Of a DNA stretch of 64,000 nucleotides, positions 41,866-50,550 are shown piece after piece. Origin of the DNA: Halanaerobium saccharolyticum subsp. saccharolyticum DSM 6643 (lineage in GTDB: Bacteria > Bacillota > Halanaerobiia > Halanaerobiales > Halanaerobiaceae); contig NZ_CAUI01000005.1 in the NCBI RefSeq assembly GCF_000350165.1, positions 124,001 through 188,000 on the forward strand, in the 5' to 3' direction. A program made the position numbers and the translations under genes. The notes beneath the pieces were generated by a model. That model was not told where the DNA came from and made no database searches. It worked only from the letters and a program-made list of their open reading frames with translations. Positions within the stretch are counted from its first letter, which is position 1. Each line of letters opens with the position of its first letter.

Positions 41866-43122
41866 ATGCTGAAAATATTTGAAGATAATTGTGTCGGATG
41901 TGGAGTTTGTGTAAGTAACTGTCCATTTGATGCTTTAAAAATGGAGAATGATATAGCGGTTGTTGATTCTGAAAAATGTACTATGTGTGGAATTTGTGTT
42001 AAAGAATGTAAATTTGATGCAATGGAAATTGAAAAAGAAAACAAAGTTGAAAAACAAGAAATCTCAGGTTATGAAGGTGTTTGGGTTTTAGCAGAACAGA
42101 GAAACAATAAATTAATGGATGTTGCTTTTGAATTATGTAGTGAGGGTAGAAAGTTAGCTGATGAACTGGATACAACTTTATCAGCAGTTGTCTTAGCATC
42201 AAATATTAAAGAAGAAGCAAAAGAATTGTTTGCGTATAAAGCAGATCACGTATATATTGTAGAGGATGAAGAATTAAAAGATTATAGAACAGAAACTTAT
42301 ACATCTGTCATTTGTGATTTAATTAATGAGTTTAAACCTGAGATAGTTCTTTTAGGTGCTACTCACAATGGTAGAGATCTTGGGCCAAGAATTTCGGCTC
42401 GTTTAGATACTGGTTTAACAGCAGACTGTACTAAATTAGCAATTGATAAGGAAAGAGAAATTTTATTACAGACTAGACCAGCTTTTGGAGGTAATTTAAT
42501 GGCAACAATTATTTGTCCTGACCACAGACCTCAAATGTCAACTGTAAGGCCTGGAGTTATGGAAAAGGCAGAGCCAGATTATTCTAGAAGTGGAGAAATC
42601 GAAGAGATTGAAGTAGACATTTCTGACAAAAATATCAAATCACATATTACAGATAGTGGTAAAATTATTAATCTAAAATCTGATCTATCTGACATTGATA
42701 TTTATACTACTATTAAAGAAATTATCAAAGAGGCTAAGGGTAGTGTTAATCTAGAAGAAGCCGAAATTATTGTTTCAGGTGGTCGGGGTGTTGGCAGTCC
42801 TGAAAACTTCAAATTGATTGAGGAACTTGCTTCTGTTTTAGGTGGAGAAGTAGGTGCTTCCCGTGCTGTAGTAGATGAGGGTTGGATCGATAAAGCTCAT
42901 CAGGTAGGACAGACCGGAAAAACAGTTAAACCAAGAGTTTATTTTGCCTGTGGTATCTCTGGAGCAATCCAGCACAAAGCAGGTATGGAAAACTCTAATT
43001 TAATTATTGCTATTAACACAGATGAAGATGCTCCAATTTTTGAAATTTGTGATTATGGTCTTGTTGGAGATCTAAAGAAAACTGTCCCAATGCTTAGTAA
43101 GGCTTTTAAAGATTTAGAATAA
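41866..43122 (+). CDS. etfA: Electron transfer flavoprotein alpha subunit with N-terminal two-cluster ferredoxin domain
   Basis: The 418-aa protein is EtfA with an extra front domain of about 60 residues holding two 4Fe-4S motifs, CVGCGVCVSNCP (residues about 9-20) and CTMCGICVKECK (about 38-49). The normal EtfA part follows, with the FAD-binding end SGGRGVGSPENF, SRAVVDEGW, GQTGKTV and YFACGISGAIQHKAGM. Similar ferredoxin-bearing EtfA proteins occur in caffeyl-CoA reductase (CarE) of Acetobacterium. The clusters would give a built-in route for low-potential electrons to or from ferredoxin. A perfect terminator follows 21 nt later, ending the island. Confidence 0.94.
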   Translation: MLKIFEDNCVGCGVCVSNCPFDALKMENDIAVVDSEKCTMCGICVKECKFDAMEIEKENKVEKQEISGYEGVWVLAEQRNNKLMDVAFELCSEGRKLADELDTTLSAVVLASNIKEEAKELFAYKADHVYIVEDEELKDYRTETYTSVICDLINEFKPEIVLLGATHNGRDLGPRISARLDTGLTADCTKLAIDKEREILLQTRPAFGGNLMATIICPDHRPQMSTVRPGVMEKAEPDYSRSGEIEEIEVDISDKNIKSHITDSGKIINLKSDLSDIDIYTTIKEIIKEAKGSVNLEEAEIIVSGGRGVGSPENFKLIEELASVLGGEVGASRAVVDEGWIDKAHQVGQTGKTVKPRVYFACGISGAIQHKAGMENSNLIIAINTDEDAPIFEICDYGLVGDLKKTVPMLSKAFKDLE

Positions 43123-43143
43123 TAAAAGTTTAATAAACAAAAT

Positions 43144-43179
43144 AATAAAACCAGCAGGAAATTTCCTGCTGGTTTTATT
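43144..43179 (+). terminator. Strong bidirectional-type terminator of the lysine/butyrate island
   Basis: A 36-nt perfect palindrome with arms 43144-43161 and 43162-43179 (core CCAGCAGG/CCTGCTGG) begins with AATAAAA and ends with TTTTATT. Confidence 0.95.
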
Positions 43180-43269
43180 AAGTAAAATATATATAATTAC
43201 TAAAATAGTAAATTAATTATTCTAGATAGAAGTTAACTTTTAATGTGACTAATAATTGGAGGTAGAAGT

Positions 43270-43773
43270 ATGAGGTATACTACAGATATACAAAATTTTA
43301 AGATTAGATTTGCAGAAAAAAATGATGTATCTCTAATTTTAAAATTTATTAAAGAACTAGCTGATTATGAAAAATTATTAGATCAAGTTGTAGCAACTGA
43401 AGATGTACTTTATAAATCCCTGTTTATTAAAAAAGAGGCTGAGGTAATAATTGGCGAATATGAACAAGAAGAGATTGGATTTGCTTTGTTTTTCCAAAAC
43501 TTTTCAACATTTATTGGTAAATCTGGATTATATTTAGAAGATCTATATATTAAACCAGAAGTACGAGGTGAAGGGTTAGGAAAAGAAATGCTATCATTTC
43601 TTGCGAAAATTGCTAAAGATAGAAATTGTGAAAGATTGGAATGGTGGTGTTTAGACTGGAATAAATCATCTATTCATTTTTATAAGAGTATTGGTGCTGA
43701 GCCTATGGAAAATTGGACTGTATATAGGCTTAGTGGAGATGATTTAAATAATTTAGCTAAAAATAGTAAATGA
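43270..43773 (+). CDS. GNAT acetyltransferase, diamine (SSAT-like) type
   Basis: The 167-aa protein has the GNAT fold and closely follows the spermidine/spermine or thialysine N-acetyltransferase subgroup: LEDLYIKPEVRGEGLGKEML near residues 96-115 (acetyl-CoA loop RGEGLG), CERLEWWCLDWNKSSIHFYKSIGA near 118-141, and the starting pattern RFAEKNDVSLILKFIKELADYEK. Such enzymes acetylate the terminal amine of diamines or lysine-like compounds. Next to lysine genes and a racemase, lysine, beta-lysine or diaminohexanoate are fair candidates. GGAGGTAG lies before ATG 43270. It appears to be its own unit after the terminator at 43144. Confidence 0.82.
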   Translation: MRYTTDIQNFKIRFAEKNDVSLILKFIKELADYEKLLDQVVATEDVLYKSLFIKKEAEVIIGEYEQEEIGFALFFQNFSTFIGKSGLYLEDLYIKPEVRGEGLGKEMLSFLAKIAKDRNCERLEWWCLDWNKSSIHFYKSIGAEPMENWTVYRLSGDDLNNLAKNSK

Positions 43774-43874
43774 TTTTGAAAAATATTGCTTATAAATATA
43801 TTTGAAACTGTTTTGTTTTCTCTGCTTTATATTTATTATTTTCAAAACTTTAAATATCTTGAGAGGTGAAAAAA

Positions 43875-44945
43875 ATGAAATATCCACTTATTGATATTGA
43901 TTTACAAAAATTAAAATATAATTTTAATGAATTAAATAAAAAATGTTCTAAAAAAAATATTAAATTAACTGTAGTTACAAAGGGCTTTGCTGGTGATCAA
44001 AAAATAATGAAAACCCTTATGATGGCTAATGTTAATAGTATAGCTGATTCTCGCTTAGATAATATCAAGGAATTCAGAGATTTAAACTATAATGGGGAAG
44101 CAATATTATTAAGAATTCCCAAAAAGTCAGAAATAAAAGAGGCTATAAATTATATTGATTGTAGTCTTGTCAGCGAGAAAGAAAGTTGTATTTATTTATC
44201 TGAAGAAGCTAAAAAAATAAATAAAAAAATTGGTGTTATAGTTATGGTGGATATTGGGGATCGAAGAGAAGGAGTAATGCCTGAAAATTTAATGAATTTT
44301 ATAAAAGAAATAATTAAATTTCCAGGGATTTATTTAGAGGGAATAGGAACGAATTTAGGCTGTTATGGTGGTGTTATTCCTGATCTAAAAAACACTCAAA
44401 AAATTATAGAATTAAAAAAGGAAGTAGAAAACGAACTGGGAATTGAAATTAATCGTCTTTCTGGTGGGAATACTGCTACTACCAATTTATTTGGACAGGG
44501 TTTACTAGAATCTGAAGTTAATAATTTAAGAGTTGGAGAAGCAATATTATTAGCTAATGATATTACTAATCAACGTCAAATAGAATATTTAAAAAGAGAT
44601 GTATTTAAAGTCAGAGCAGAAATAATTGAATTGAAAAAAAAGCCTAGCTTGCCATCAGGATCTCAAGGATGTAATTTTAGTGGTGAAAAAGTACAGTTTA
44701 AAGATAAAGGGATCGTCAAAAGAGCAATTTTAGCTATAGGTAGTCAAGATATTGATCACAGTTCTTTAATACCTGAATTAAAAGGAGTAGAAATTTTGGG
44801 CAGTAGTAGTGATCATTTATTAGTAGAATTAAGTAATTGCAAAAAAGAATTAAATTATGGAGATGTATTAAATTTCAAATTGGGTTACAGTGCTTTATTA
44901 AGAGCAATGACTTCTCCTTATGTAAAAAAGAATTATTTATATTAA
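43875..44945 (+). CDS. Alanine/ornithine-racemase-family PLP enzyme (possible lysine racemase)
   Basis: The 356-aa protein has the N-terminal alanine-racemase barrel with the PLP lysine in VVTKGFAGD (Lys near residue 36) and the segments SIADSRLDNI, MVDIGDRREGV and RLSGGNTATTNL typical of the ornithine racemase (Orr) group. It would interconvert L and D forms of a basic amino acid. Because lysine 5,6-aminomutase also accepts D-lysine, a lysine or ornithine racemase makes sense here, but substrate is not readable from sequence. ATG 43875 is 6 nt after GAGAGGTG; the GTG at 43866 is inside that site. Confidence 0.82.
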   Translation: MKYPLIDIDLQKLKYNFNELNKKCSKKNIKLTVVTKGFAGDQKIMKTLMMANVNSIADSRLDNIKEFRDLNYNGEAILLRIPKKSEIKEAINYIDCSLVSEKESCIYLSEEAKKINKKIGVIVMVDIGDRREGVMPENLMNFIKEIIKFPGIYLEGIGTNLGCYGGVIPDLKNTQKIIELKKEVENELGIEINRLSGGNTATTNLFGQGLLESEVNNLRVGEAILLANDITNQRQIEYLKRDVFKVRAEIIELKKKPSLPSGSQGCNFSGEKVQFKDKGIVKRAILAIGSQDIDHSSLIPELKGVEILGSSSDHLLVELSNCKKELNYGDVLNFKLGYSALLRAMTSPYVKKNYLY

Positions 44946-44971
44946 ATAACAAATATAAAGGTGTGATTGTT

Positions 44972-45767
44972 ATGATAAAAATTTCAGCTGATAATTTTAT
45001 TTATCAAATGGCTGCTAAGAATGAGCTGGTAGCTGAAGTTCTTTCTGGAGATAAAGTATTATTTGAGACAAATGACTATTTTAAAAATCAATTAAACCCC
45101 AATAATCTAAATTTAGATAAAGTAAATTGGAATCAAATAAATCCAGCCCAGCTACTGGGCCTCTAAAAATTAAAAAACCTAAAACTAAATTAATAGAAAT
45201 TAAAAATAATAAAGCAACTTTTAATGAAGTGATACAATTAGACTTAAACCCAATGATTGGAGTAATTGGAGTTGCACCTTCTAAAGAAAAAGGGTTAATC
45301 CCATGTGATACTCTTGACTCTCATGGCGGTAATATGGATGCTAAAATAATAACTGAAGGTTCTACTTTGTATTTACCGGTCTTGGCAGAAGGTGGTCTTT
45401 TAGCTTTAGGTGATTTGCATGCATCTATGGCAGATGGAGAAATGGTTACAGGGCTCGAGGTAGCAGGGAGGTAACATTAACTGTTAGCTTAATTAAAGAA
45501 AAATTAATTCCTAATCCAATGTTAGAAAATGAAAAATATTTATATACAATTGCTTCTGAGGAAGACATTTATCAGGCCTGTAAAATTGCTTCGAAAAATA
45601 TGTTTTCTTTTTTAAAACAAAAAATTAAAATTGATGAGACAGAATTATTAATGCTAATGGGGTTAATTTGTGATATTGAAATTTATCAGGTTGTTGACCC
45701 AAAACTAACAGCAAGAATCAAAATAAGAAAAGATAATTTGAAAAATTTTAACCTGAATTTTTTATAG
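44972..45767 (+). pseudogene. Acetamidase/formamidase-family gene broken by two frameshifts
   Basis: Three neighbouring reading frames together make one FmdA/AmdA-type amidase of about 260 residues. The first part (ATG 44972 to about 45142) ends before the expected NPATGP motif; a tandem CCAGC duplication at 45143-45152 shifts the frame, and removing one copy restores NPATGPL. The second part holds the family motifs GVIGVAPSKEKGLIPCDT, DSHGGNMDAK and LYLPVLAEGGLLALGDLHASMADGE, then one missing base near 45464-45471 sends it to a stop at 45472. The third frame continues EVTLTVSLIKEKLIPNPML and ends at 45767. Two independent shifts make a sequencing error less likely but not impossible. The intact protein would hydrolyse formamide or short amides. 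Confidence 0.85.
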
Positions 45768-45800
45768 ATTAATATTTTAAATCAACCGGGAGTGATATTA

Positions 45801-47000
45801 ATGAAAATTTTTGTTATTAACTGTGGGAGTTCATCTTTAAAATATAAATTATTTGATATGAGAGATGAAGATGTTTTGGCTGAGGGGATTATTGAAAGAA
45901 TTGGAATTGAAAATTCATTTTTGCAATATGAAACAAAAGAAGGAACAGATATTAAAATTGAGCATGAAATACCAACTCATAAAGAAGGGATAGAATTATT
46001 AATTGAGACACTTCTTTCTGATGAACACGGTGTTTTAAAAGATATGGATGAAATTAAAGCAGTTGGTCATAGAGTTGCTCATGGGGGAGAAAAATTTGCA
46101 CATTCTACTTTAATTGATGATGAAGTAATGAAAAAAATCGAGGATATTTCTGATTTAGCTCCACTTCATAATCCAGCAAATTTAATGGGGATTGAAGTTT
46201 GTAAAGAATTAATGTCTGAAACATCTCAGGTTGCTGTATTTGACACAGCATTCCATCAAACTATGCCAGAAGAAGCATATACTTATGCTCTTCCTTATGA
46301 ATATTATGAAAAATATGGAGTAAGAAGATACGGATTTCATGGTACATCTCATGGTTATGTAGCTAGAAGAGCTGCTGAGATGATGGACAAAGATTTTGAA
46401 GATCTTAAAATTGTTACCTGTCATTTAGGAAATGGAGCTAGTATTGCTGCTGTTAAAAATGGCCAATCAGTAGATACAAGTATGGGTTTTACTCCACTAG
46501 AAGGTTTGGTAATGGGTACACGATGTGGAGATATTGATCCAGCAATCATTCCATTTATTATGGATAAAGAAGATATGACAACTTCTGAAATTGATGGTGT
46601 TTTAAATAAAGAGAGCGGTCTTTATGGAGTATCAGGTGTTAGCAGTGATATGAGAGATATAGAAGAAGCTGCTGATAATGGTAACAATCAGGCAAGAGTT
46701 GCTCTAGACATTTTTAACTACCGGGTTAAAAAATATATCGGATCTTATTCAGCTGCTATGGGTAGAATAGACGCAGTAGTATTTACAGCAGGTATCGGTG
46801 AAAATGCAATTGAGACTAGAGAAGAAATTCTAAGCGGTTTAGAATATATGGGAATTGAACTTGATAAAGAAGCTAATGATTGTAGAGGAAAAGAACAAAT
46901 AATTAGTACTTCTGATTCTAGAGTTAAAGCAATAGTTATCCCAACAAATGAAGAGTTAGTAATTGCTAAAGATACTGAAGAAATTTTAGGGAGGTATTAA
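45801..47000 (+). CDS. ackA: Acetate kinase
   Basis: The 399-aa protein interconverts acetyl phosphate plus ADP with acetate plus ATP. Family signatures are [14 protein letters not shown] at residues 4-17, [13 protein letters not shown] near 90-102, [11 protein letters not shown] near 146-156 and the nucleotide-site block [20 protein letters not shown] near 206-225 with the catalytic Arg in [13 protein letters not shown] 45801 follows GGGAGTG by 6 nt; a GTG at 45792 lies in that site. No phosphotransacetylase is in the window. It could harvest energy from acetyl-CoA of lysine and sugar fermentation. The chemoreceptor gene starts within 3 nt of its stop. Confidence 0.96.
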   Translation: MKIFVINCGSSSLKYKLFDMRDEDVLAEGIIERIGIENSFLQYETKEGTDIKIEHEIPTHKEGIELLIETLLSDEHGVLKDMDEIKAVGHRVAHGGEKFAHSTLIDDEVMKKIEDISDLAPLHNPANLMGIEVCKELMSETSQVAVFDTAFHQTMPEEAYTYALPYEYYEKYGVRRYGFHGTSHGYVARRAAEMMDKDFEDLKIVTCHLGNGASIAAVKNGQSVDTSMGFTPLEGLVMGTRCGDIDPAIIPFIMDKEDMTTSEIDGVLNKESGLYGVSGVSSDMRDIEEAADNGNNQARVALDIFNYRVKKYIGSYSAAMGRIDAVVFTAGIGENAIETREEILSGLEYMGIELDKEANDCRGKEQIISTSDSRVKAIVIPTNEELVIAKDTEEILGRY

Positions 47001-47002
47001 TT

Positions 47003-48997
47003 ATTAAGTACTCTGAGAACTTTAAAATAAAGCTGATTAGTATATTAGTTGTTGTATCGATTTTACCGCTAATATTTGCAGGAGGATATTTTTATTATAA
47101 AGAAAAAAATACAATTACAAATAATATATATGCTAATAATCAAAATATAGCTAAAATAGTAAATGAAGAAATTAACAACTATTTGTATAATAATATTAAA
47201 GCATTAAAATATCTGGCAGATAATAATATAATGATCTCTAATAACAGTAATTTAATGAAAGATATTGTAAAAAACTTCAAAAATCATTTTCCAGTTTTTG
47301 AAATTGTCTATAGTACTGATAACAAAGGGATTTTAAACGCTAGTAGTACATCTGTTAAAGTTGAAAATTATAAAAATTATAATTATAGTGATCGAGATTG
47401 GTTTAACTATCCTCTTGAAACTGGTAAAGTTTTTTTATCATCTTCAACATATATTTCTACTCAAACAAATCAGCCAGTTATTACTATTTCTACTCCAATT
47501 GAAAAAAATGGAGAGGTTACTGGAGTTTTAGGAGGCGATATTAACTTAAATAAGTTACAGGAAATTATCATCAATACAGATGTTGATAATGATGGCATTA
47601 TTTTTTTAGCAGATGGAGAAGGAAAATTAATAGCACATCCTGATTTTGATGAAAGGGTACTTAAACAAGAGTATATGAATGATAATCCTTTAGTTAAGAG
47701 CGGTTTAAATAAGAATAGTAAAACAATAGAATATTCAACTAAAGCCGGAAATAGAGTTATTGGAAGCTCTAGTAATATAGAAAAATCAAACTGGGCTTTA
47801 GTAGTTCAACAACCTGTGGAAACTGCTTTTAAACCCTTAAAAGATTATGCAAAAAGTATTATCCTATTTATTTTGATTTTTATAATACTAATTACAGTTC
47901 TTTCATATTTAATTGGTAGTAAAATTGTAAAACCAATAACTATGGCAGTCAATTTTGCTCAAAAAATAGCCAATGGTAATTTAGATATTAATCCATTAGA
48001 GGTAAATAGAAAAGACGAAATTGGCGAATTATCAAAATCATTAAATAATATGAAAAGCAGCCTTAAAAATACCATTGAACAGGTGGCTAAGACTTCGTCT
48101 CAATTAGCTGCTTCAAGTAAAGAATTATTAACTTCTGGAGAAGATGTAGAAAAGTCAGCTTACCAGGTAGGTAATTCAATTCAGCAGGTAGCATCTGGGG
48201 CAGAAGAACAGTCTGCTCAGGTGGAACATAGCAGTATTCAGATTGATAATCTTATTAAAGATATTTCTGATGTTAAAAAAATGTCAGATGAGATGAATAT
48301 ACAGGCAAACAATGTTATTAATGATATTGAGATAGGTAATGATTCAGTTGCAGAATCTATCTCAAGTATTAAAATAGTAAAAAATAACACTGAGGACGTT
48401 TCAACTGATATTAATAAATTAGGAAATTTATCAAGTAAAATAGGAGATATAGTTAAAATGATTAATGATATTTCTTCTCAGACTAATTTATTAGCTTTAA
48501 ACGCTGCTATTGAAGCTGCTAGAGCTGGAGAAGCTGGTAGAGGGTTTTCTGTAGTTGCAGATGAAATAAGACAGTTAGCTGAAGAATCTGAAGAAGCAAC
48601 CGATCAAATTAGTAAGCTTGTCAATCAAATTCAATCAGGGGTAAATAATGCACTTACTGGAATGAATGATGCAGAAAAAGTAGTTGCAAAAAGTGTTAAG
48701 TCAATTAATGTTATGGGTAGTTCATTCGAAAAAATAAATAATGTATCTAAAGAATTATCTAATTTAATAAATCTAATTGCATCTAAAGCAGAAAATATTA
48801 ATCAAAATGGTAAGAATGTAAAAACATCTATTAATGAGGTGGCAGCTGTAAGTGATGAAGCTGCAAGTAATTCGGAAGAAGTAGCAGCTGCCAGTCAGGA
48901 GCAGAGTGCTGCTACAGAAGAAATAGTTAATTCAGCTGAAGAATTAGCAGTAATAGCAAATGAATTGGCTCAACAAGTAGATAAATTTAAAATTTAA
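47003..48997 (+). CDS. Methyl-accepting chemotaxis protein (dCache type)
   Basis: This 664-aa chemoreceptor has a first membrane helix ([19 protein letters not shown], residues about 11-29), a periplasmic dCache-type sensor ([46 protein letters not shown]), a second membrane helix near 285-310 ([20 protein letters not shown]), a HAMP domain and a signalling domain with the conserved tip [20 protein letters not shown]. The open frame has no ATG, GTG or TTG before 47183, which would cut off the first helix. AGGGAGG (46988-46994) lies 8 nt before ATT 47003 and 5 nt before ATT 47000, so an AUU start is most likely. dCache sensors often bind amino acids or organic acids. Confidence 0.85.
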   Translation: MKYSENFKIKLISILVVVSILPLIFAGGYFYYKEKNTITNNIYANNQNIAKIVNEEINNYLYNNIKALKYLADNNIMISNNSNLMKDIVKNFKNHFPVFEIVYSTDNKGILNASSTSVKVENYKNYNYSDRDWFNYPLETGKVFLSSSTYISTQTNQPVITISTPIEKNGEVTGVLGGDINLNKLQEIIINTDVDNDGIIFLADGEGKLIAHPDFDERVLKQEYMNDNPLVKSGLNKNSKTIEYSTKAGNRVIGSSSNIEKSNWALVVQQPVETAFKPLKDYAKSIILFILIFIILITVLSYLIGSKIVKPITMAVNFAQKIANGNLDINPLEVNRKDEIGELSKSLNNMKSSLKNTIEQVAKTSSQLAASSKELLTSGEDVEKSAYQVGNSIQQVASGAEEQSAQVEHSSIQIDNLIKDISDVKKMSDEMNIQANNVINDIEIGNDSVAESISSIKIVKNNTEDVSTDINKLGNLSSKIGDIVKMINDISSQTNLLALNAAIEAARAGEAGRGFSVVADEIRQLAEESEEATDQISKLVNQIQSGVNNALTGMNDAEKVVAKSVKSINVMGSSFEKINNVSKELSNLINLIASKAENINQNGKNVKTSINEVAAVSDEAASNSEEVAAASQEQSAATEEIVNSAEELAVIANELAQQVDKFKI

Positions 48998-49089
48998 TTA
49001 GCTAAAGCCGTATAGTTTTTAATTTAAGAATATATAATTAGAACAATAATGATTAGTTAGAATATTATAAATGATAAGAGGTGATTAAA

Positions 49090-49602
49090 ATAAAAGGAAT
49101 GATTCAGGTTTATACTGGTAATGGAAAAGGTAAAACAACAGCTGCTTTTGGATTGGCTATTAGAGCTGTAGGAGCAGAAAAAAGTGTTTTTATAGGTCAA
49201 TTTGTTAAAGGCATGAGATATAGCGAGTTGAAAAGTTTAAAAAGAATTGACAGAATCAAGATTTCACAATATGGATTAGATTATTTTATTAAGGGAAAAA
49301 CAGATAAAAAGAATATTGGTGAAGCACGAAAAGGGCTGAAAGAAATTAAAGAAATATTGAAATCAGGAAAATATGATTTAGTAATATTAGATGAGGCAAA
49401 TATTGCGGTTTATTATAATTTGTTTTCTGTAGAAGAGTTGATTGATGTCATAAATGCTAGAGCTCAAAATGTTGAGGTAGTGATAACAGGCCGTTATGCA
49501 GCCAAAGAAATTATAGAAAAAGCTGATTTGGTAACTGAAATGAAAGAAATAAAGCATTATTATAATCAAGGACTAGAGGCAAGAGTGGGAATAGAAAAAT
49601 AA
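49090..49602 (+). CDS. cobO: Cob(I)alamin adenosyltransferase, CobA/CobO type
   Basis: The protein (170 aa from ATA 49090) is the ATP:cob(I)alamin (or corrinoid) adenosyltransferase that makes adenosylcobalamin. It has the P-loop TGNGKGKTTAA near residues 9-19, GQFVKGMRYSEL near 37-48, the Walker B YDLVILDEANIAVYYN and the late motif VVITGRYAAKEIIEKADLVTEM. AGAGGTG (49077-49083) is 6 nt before ATA 49090, and starting there gives MKGMIQVYTG, the usual family beginning. GTG 49081 lies within the ribosome site and ATG 49099 has no room for one. Its product is needed by both KamDE and the diol dehydratase. No cobalamin riboswitch is visible before it. Confidence 0.9.
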   Translation: MKGMIQVYTGNGKGKTTAAFGLAIRAVGAEKSVFIGQFVKGMRYSELKSLKRIDRIKISQYGLDYFIKGKTDKKNIGEARKGLKEIKEILKSGKYDLVILDEANIAVYYNLFSVEELIDVINARAQNVEVVITGRYAAKEIIEKADLVTEMKEIKHYYNQGLEARVGIEK

Positions 49603-49611
49603 ATAAATATT

Positions 49612-49655
49612 AAATATAAAGACCTTTAATATAATAATTAAAGGTCTTTATATTT
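49612..49655. terminator. Bidirectional terminator between cobO and folD
   Basis: Arms 49612-49630 and 49637-49655 form a 19-bp stem (AAAGACCTTTAAT core) with a 6-nt loop. A-rich and T-rich ends allow use by the convergent genes on both strands. Confidence 0.92.
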
Positions 49656-49663
49656 TTATTAAA

Positions 49664-50506
49664 TTAAATTGTTATTCCATGCAGGATTTTAAATGATTTA
49701 ACTATATTGCGCATTAAAATCTGATTGGTTACTGTTCCGACACCACCTGGAACAGGAGTAATTGCTTTCACCTTTTCGGCAGCTGAATCAAAATCGACAT
49801 CTCCTAGTAACTTACCATCAATAAAGTTAGTCCCTACATCAATGATTATAGAATTTTCATTTAACATTGTCCCTTTTATCATTTCTGCGCTTCCAACTGC
49901 TGCTATAACAATATCAGCTTGTTTTAATTCCCATTCTAAATCTTTAGTTCGAGAATGGCACATTGTTACAGTAGCGTGTTTTTGCTGCAGCAAAATGGAA
50001 ACAGGTTTACCAACAATATTGCTTCTGCCAACAACAACTGCTCGCTGACCCTTGATTGGAATATCATAATAATCTAAGATTTCCATGCAGGCTTCAGCTG
50101 TGGCAGGATTTAATGTTTCAAGACCAACAAAAAGTTTGCCTAAAGAAGCAGAAGTAATTCCTTCAACATCTTTTTGGGGGTTAATCATCTCTAAACTGTC
50201 CTTTAAATTTTTGGGAAGTGGCTGTTGGACCATTATTGAAGTTATTTGAGGATCTTGATTTGCTTTTTTTAATATTTCTTTAAATTTACCAGGTTCTTCT
50301 ATAAACTGCTGATATTCAAATTCAATTCCGATATTTTTGCAATTTTTTTCTATTCTTTGAGCATAGGCTTTGCTTGCCTCATCTTCTCCATACTGTAATA
50401 CAACTAAATGAGCTGCTTTACCTGTTTTTTCTTTTAATTTTTTCACTTCTTCAATCAGATTATTTTTTATCTTTTCTGCTATTATTTTACCATTTAATTT
50501 TTTCAT
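49664..50506 (-). CDS. folD: Methylenetetrahydrofolate dehydrogenase FolD with altered cyclohydrolase site
   Basis: The 280-aa protein has the FolD fold: MVQQPLPKN near residues 92-100, GRSNIVGKPVSILL near 160-173, and the end PVPGGVGTVTNQILMRN. Normal FolD both oxidises 5,10-methylene-THF and hydrolyses methenyl-THF. Here the active-site Tyr48 is kept, but the catalytic lysine four residues later is Ile52 (KAYAQRIEKNC), and the aspartate of the KDVDG motif is Glu115 (KDVEG). In the human enzyme mutants of that lysine lose cyclohydrolase activity, so this one is probably a dehydrogenase only. The cyclohydrolase would be supplied by fchA, 44 nt upstream in the same operon. GTAGGAGAG precedes the start. 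Confidence 0.93.
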   Translation of the reverse strand: MKKLNGKIIAEKIKNNLIEEVKKLKEKTGKAAHLVVLQYGEDEASKAYAQRIEKNCKNIGIEFEYQQFIEEPGKFKEILKKANQDPQITSIMVQQPLPKNLKDSLEMINPQKDVEGITSASLGKLFVGLETLNPATAEACMEILDYYDIPIKGQRAVVVGRSNIVGKPVSILLQQKHATVTMCHSRTKDLEWELKQADIVIAAVGSAEMIKGTMLNENSIIIDVGTNFIDGKLLGDVDFDSAAEKVKAITPVPGGVGTVTNQILMRNIVKSFKILHGITI

Positions 50507-50550
50507 AAATCTACTCTCCTACTTTTAGATGTGTTATCGAAAAATTTAAA

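Noticed and set aside
44837-44971. Upstream extension of the amidase pseudogene frame into the racemase gene
   Set aside because: The frame is open only by chance over the end of the racemase; a ribosome site and the family-like start are at ATG 44972.
48998-49089. Cobalamin riboswitch before the adenosyltransferase gene
   Set aside because: The gap is too short and shows none of the conserved B12-box elements. I also saw no lysine riboswitch before kdd or the transporter.
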